A DNA stretch of 7,521 bases from Methanomicrobiales archaeon (lineage in GTDB: Archaea > Halobacteriota > Methanomicrobia > Methanomicrobiales > Methanospirillaceae): NCBI GenBank assembly GCA_013415575.1, contig JAAEES010000127.1, forward strand, positions 1 through 7,521, given 5' to 3'. The notes under the pieces are model-generated. The model searched no databases and was not told the DNA's origin. It saw only the letters and a program-made list of their open reading frames with translations. This document shows positions 5,405 to 7,521 of this stretch, piece after piece. Within the stretch, counting starts at the first letter, position 1; the number at the start of each line of letters is the position of its first letter. Made by a program: the position numbers and the translations under genes.

Positions 5405-7218
5405 TGAAGAAAGCACGTGTTTTTGTTGACGGTGCCCTGATCGGGCTCGTTGATGACCCCCGGACGTTTGTTGGCCAGCTCCGGAACATGCGCCGGCAGG
5501 GAGCTCTCTCTATTGAGGTCAATGTCTCCTACAAGGAGTTCAACAACGATGTTATCATCCACACCGACCGTGGCAGGGCGCGACGCCCGCTCATCGTCCT
5601 CCAGAATGGAAAGCCGTTGATCACTCCTGACGAGATCGAGAAACTGGCGAAAAAGGAGATCGATTTCGACTTCTTTGTCCGCCGGGGCATGATCGAATTA
5701 ATCGACGCCGAAGAGGAGGAAGACCTCTTTATCGCCATCAACCCCGCGGATATCACCCCTGACCACACGCACCTGGAAATCGATCCGTCCCTGATCCTCG
5801 GTATCGGCGCCGCCCATGTCCCCTTCCCGGAGCACAATGCAAGTCCCCGTGTCACCATGGGTGCCGGGATGGTCAAGCAGGCCCTGGGGTTCGGAACAGC
5901 GAACATGAAGCTCCGCCCCGACACCCGCGGGCACCTGCTCCACTATGTCCAGCGTCCTATCGTCCATACCCAGACATCAGACCTGATCGGATCAGATGAC
6001 CGGCCTGCCGGACAGAACTTTGTGGTGGCCATCCTCTCCTTTGAAGGATACAATATCGAGGATGCCCTCATCTTCAACCGGGCATCCATCGACCGCGGCC
6101 TCGGGCGGTCCCACTTTTTCAGGACCTATGAGGGCGAAGAGCGCCGGTATCCTGGAGGCCAGGTCGACCGGATCCAGATCCCGGACGAGGAAGTAACCGG
6201 TGCCCACGGTGCCGAGAGCTACAAGAACCTCGATGACGACGGGGTCATCAACCCGGAGACCGTGGTCAATGAGAAGGATGTGCTGATCGGTAAGACCTCG
6301 CCGCCCAGGTTCCTCGAGGAACCGACCAGTGACCTGATTACGGTCGAGAAGAGGCGGGACACCTCGGTGACCATGCGGAGCAACGAGCGTGGAATCGTTG
6401 ACACAGTCATCATTACCGAGGGTGAGAACAGTTCCCGCCTGGTGAAGGTGCGGACCCGTGACCTCAGGATCCCGGAAGTGGGGGACAAGTTTGCCTCCCG
6501 CCATGGGCAGAAGGGGGTTATCGGGCTCATCGCAGCCCAGGAGGATATGCCGTTTACCGAGTCAGGGATGACCCCTGACCTGGTGATCAATCCCCACGCC
6601 ATTCCGAGCCGGATGACCGTCGGGCACATGCTGGAGATGATCGGCGGAAAGGTCGGCTCGCTGGAAGGCCACCGGATCAATGCTACCGCATTTTCGGGCG
6701 CCCAGGAGACCACACTCCGGAACTCGCTCAAGGGTCTCGGCTTCTCCCACACCGGCCGCGAAGTGATGTACGATGGGATTACCGGGAAGCGGTTTTCCGC
6801 CGATATCTATGTCGGAGTCATCTACTATCAGAAGCTCTACCACATGGTCTCGAGCAAGATGCACGCCCGTTCACGGGGTCCGGTACAGGTTCTGACCCGT
6901 CAGCCGACAGAAGGCAGGGCCCGTGAAGGAGGTCTCCGGTTCGGTGAAATGGAGCGTGATGTGATGATCGGCCATGGTGCGGCCATGGCCCTCAAGGAAC
7001 GGCTCCTTGACGAGTCTGACAAGGTTCAGGAGTATGTCTGCGCCCACTGCGGTATGGTGGCAATGCTTGACCGGAAAGCCAACAGCACCCGCTGCCTCGC
7101 ATGCGGCAGCGAGACTGATATCTACCCGGTAGAGATGTCATATGCCTTCAAGCTCCTCCTCGATGAGATGAAGAGCATGGGAATAGCGCCGAGAATGAAA
7201 CTTGAGGACGTGGTGTAG
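5404..7218 (+). CDS. rpoB1: DNA-directed RNA polymerase subunit B' (C-terminal half of the beta-like subunit)
   Basis: RpoB' is the C-terminal half of the split B subunit and supplies active-site and hybrid-binding elements. The 604 residues contain HNASPRVTMGAGMVKQALG, TQTSDLIGSDDRPAGQN, GYNIEDALIFN (215-225), GDKFASRHGQKG (360-371, equivalent to the lysine-bearing GDK-RHGxKG motif of bacterial beta), NPHAIPSRMTVGHMLE, and near the end RGPVQVLTRQPTEGRAREGG. A C-terminal zinc ribbon uses C546/C549 (CAHC) and C564/C567 (CLAC), as in archaeal and eukaryotic homologues. All expected motifs are intact and the length is normal for B'. GTG 5401 directly before ATG 5404 would add one residue; ATG is preferred because of Shine-Dalgarno spacing. 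The start overlaps the rpoB2 stop (TGATG), and rpoA1 follows after 14 bp. Confidence 0.97.
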   Translation: MKKARVFVDGALIGLVDDPRTFVGQLRNMRRQGALSIEVNVSYKEFNNDVIIHTDRGRARRPLIVLQNGKPLITPDEIEKLAKKEIDFDFFVRRGMIELIDAEEEEDLFIAINPADITPDHTHLEIDPSLILGIGAAHVPFPEHNASPRVTMGAGMVKQALGFGTANMKLRPDTRGHLLHYVQRPIVHTQTSDLIGSDDRPAGQNFVVAILSFEGYNIEDALIFNRASIDRGLGRSHFFRTYEGEERRYPGGQVDRIQIPDEEVTGAHGAESYKNLDDDGVINPETVVNEKDVLIGKTSPPRFLEEPTSDLITVEKRRDTSVTMRSNERGIVDTVIITEGENSSRLVKVRTRDLRIPEVGDKFASRHGQKGVIGLIAAQEDMPFTESGMTPDLVINPHAIPSRMTVGHMLEMIGGKVGSLEGHRINATAFSGAQETTLRNSLKGLGFSHTGREVMYDGITGKRFSADIYVGVIYYQKLYHMVSSKMHARSRGPVQVLTRQPTEGRAREGGLRFGEMERDVMIGHGAAMALKERLLDESDKVQEYVCAHCGMVAMLDRKANSTRCLACGSETDIYPVEMSYAFKLLLDEMKSMGIAPRMKLEDVV

Positions 7219-7223
7219 GAGGG
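7217..7223 (+). promoter_or_regulatory. ribosome binding site of rpoA1
   Basis: AGGAGGG overlaps the last two bases of the rpoB1 TAG stop and lies 9 nt before ATG 7233. It is a near-perfect Shine-Dalgarno sequence. Confidence 0.8.
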
Positions 7224-7232
7224 ACACGCGAT

Positions 7233-7521
7233 ATGCCAAGCCCAAAACGAATCGGAAAGATCGAATTCGGATTACTTTCCCCCAAAGAGATCCGTACCAT
7301 GAGCGTGCGGAAGATCATCTGGGCTGACACCTATGATGACGACGGGTTCCCTTACCCCCAGGGTCTGATGGACCTCCATCTCGGGGTCATCGACCCCGGG
7401 CTTCGGTGCAAGACCTGCGACCAGAAGGCCAGCGAGTGCCCCGGACACTTCGGGCACATCGAGCTCGCAAAACCGGTCATCCATGTCGGCTACACCCGGC
7501 TCATCCGGAAACTCCTCCGCT
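7233..7521 (+). CDS. rpoA1: DNA-directed RNA polymerase subunit A', N-terminal part (runs off window)
   Basis: RpoA' is the N-terminal part of the split archaeal A subunit, equivalent to bacterial beta-prime and RPB1, and carries the clamp and, further on, the catalytic magnesium site. Only 96 residues are visible. They start MPSPKRIGKIEFGLLSPKEI, contain WADTYDDDGFPYPQGLMDLHLG and the clamp zinc motif C59-x2-C62-x6-C69-x2-H72 leading into FGHIEL, and end at the window edge after LIRKLLR. The catalytic NADFDGD loop would lie beyond the window. The ATG has a strong ribosome binding site, and the 14-bp gap to rpoB1 indicates the same mRNA. rpoA2 is expected next, by analogy with other archaea. 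Confidence 0.96.
   Translation, partial: MPSPKRIGKIEFGLLSPKEIRTMSVRKIIWADTYDDDGFPYPQGLMDLHLGVIDPGLRCKTCDQKASECPGHFGHIELAKPVIHVGYTRLIRKLLR

Overview
The window is chromosomal DNA from a euryarchaeal methanogen, most likely of the Methanomicrobia/Methanomicrobiales type. The evidence is an RNA polymerase operon in the archaeal order rpoH-rpoB2-rpoB1-rpoA1 with the large B subunit split into B'' and B', a tRNA gene without an encoded CCA end, TTTATATA-type box A promoter elements with an ATGC start site, strong GGAGGTGATC-like ribosome binding sites, and GC-rich codon use without the extreme acidity of haloarchaeal proteins. The lineage call is inference; no 16S or methanogenesis gene is present.

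Layout, left to right. Positions 1-318 hold the 3' end of a DUF362-type protein gene. A 213-bp gap carries a likely promoter with a 12-bp perfect palindrome and three AAGCG words spaced exactly 10 bp apart. Positions 532-2121 encode a stand-alone FMN-binding glutamate-synthase-domain protein with an unusual N-terminal four-cysteine motif. It ends at a hairpin plus T-run terminator that lies over the tail of a convergent gene (2135-3301, minus strand), an unrecognised 388-residue protein with a possible degenerate PD-(D/E)xK nuclease-like core. A 177-bp divergent intergenic region follows. It carries promoters in both directions and several inverted repeats.

From 3479 onward everything reads to the right: tRNA-Lys(UUU), then only 26 bp later rpoH, rpoB2, rpoB1 and the start of rpoA1, which runs off the window. 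Gaps are very short (17 bp, a 1-bp overlap, 14 bp), each start has its own Shine-Dalgarno sequence, and the only clear promoter in front of the block is that of the tRNA. The tRNA and the RNA polymerase core subunits therefore look co-transcribed. The conserved N-terminus of RpoB'' extends about 35 residues upstream of the first ATG/GTG/TTG in its frame, pointing to a non-canonical start codon.

Most of the window is ordinary housekeeping sequence. I see no CRISPR array, insertion sequence, defence island or clear new system. The best leads are the rpoB2 start, the tRNA-led RNA polymerase operon, the cysteine-modified glutamate synthase homologue and the orphan nuclease-like protein.
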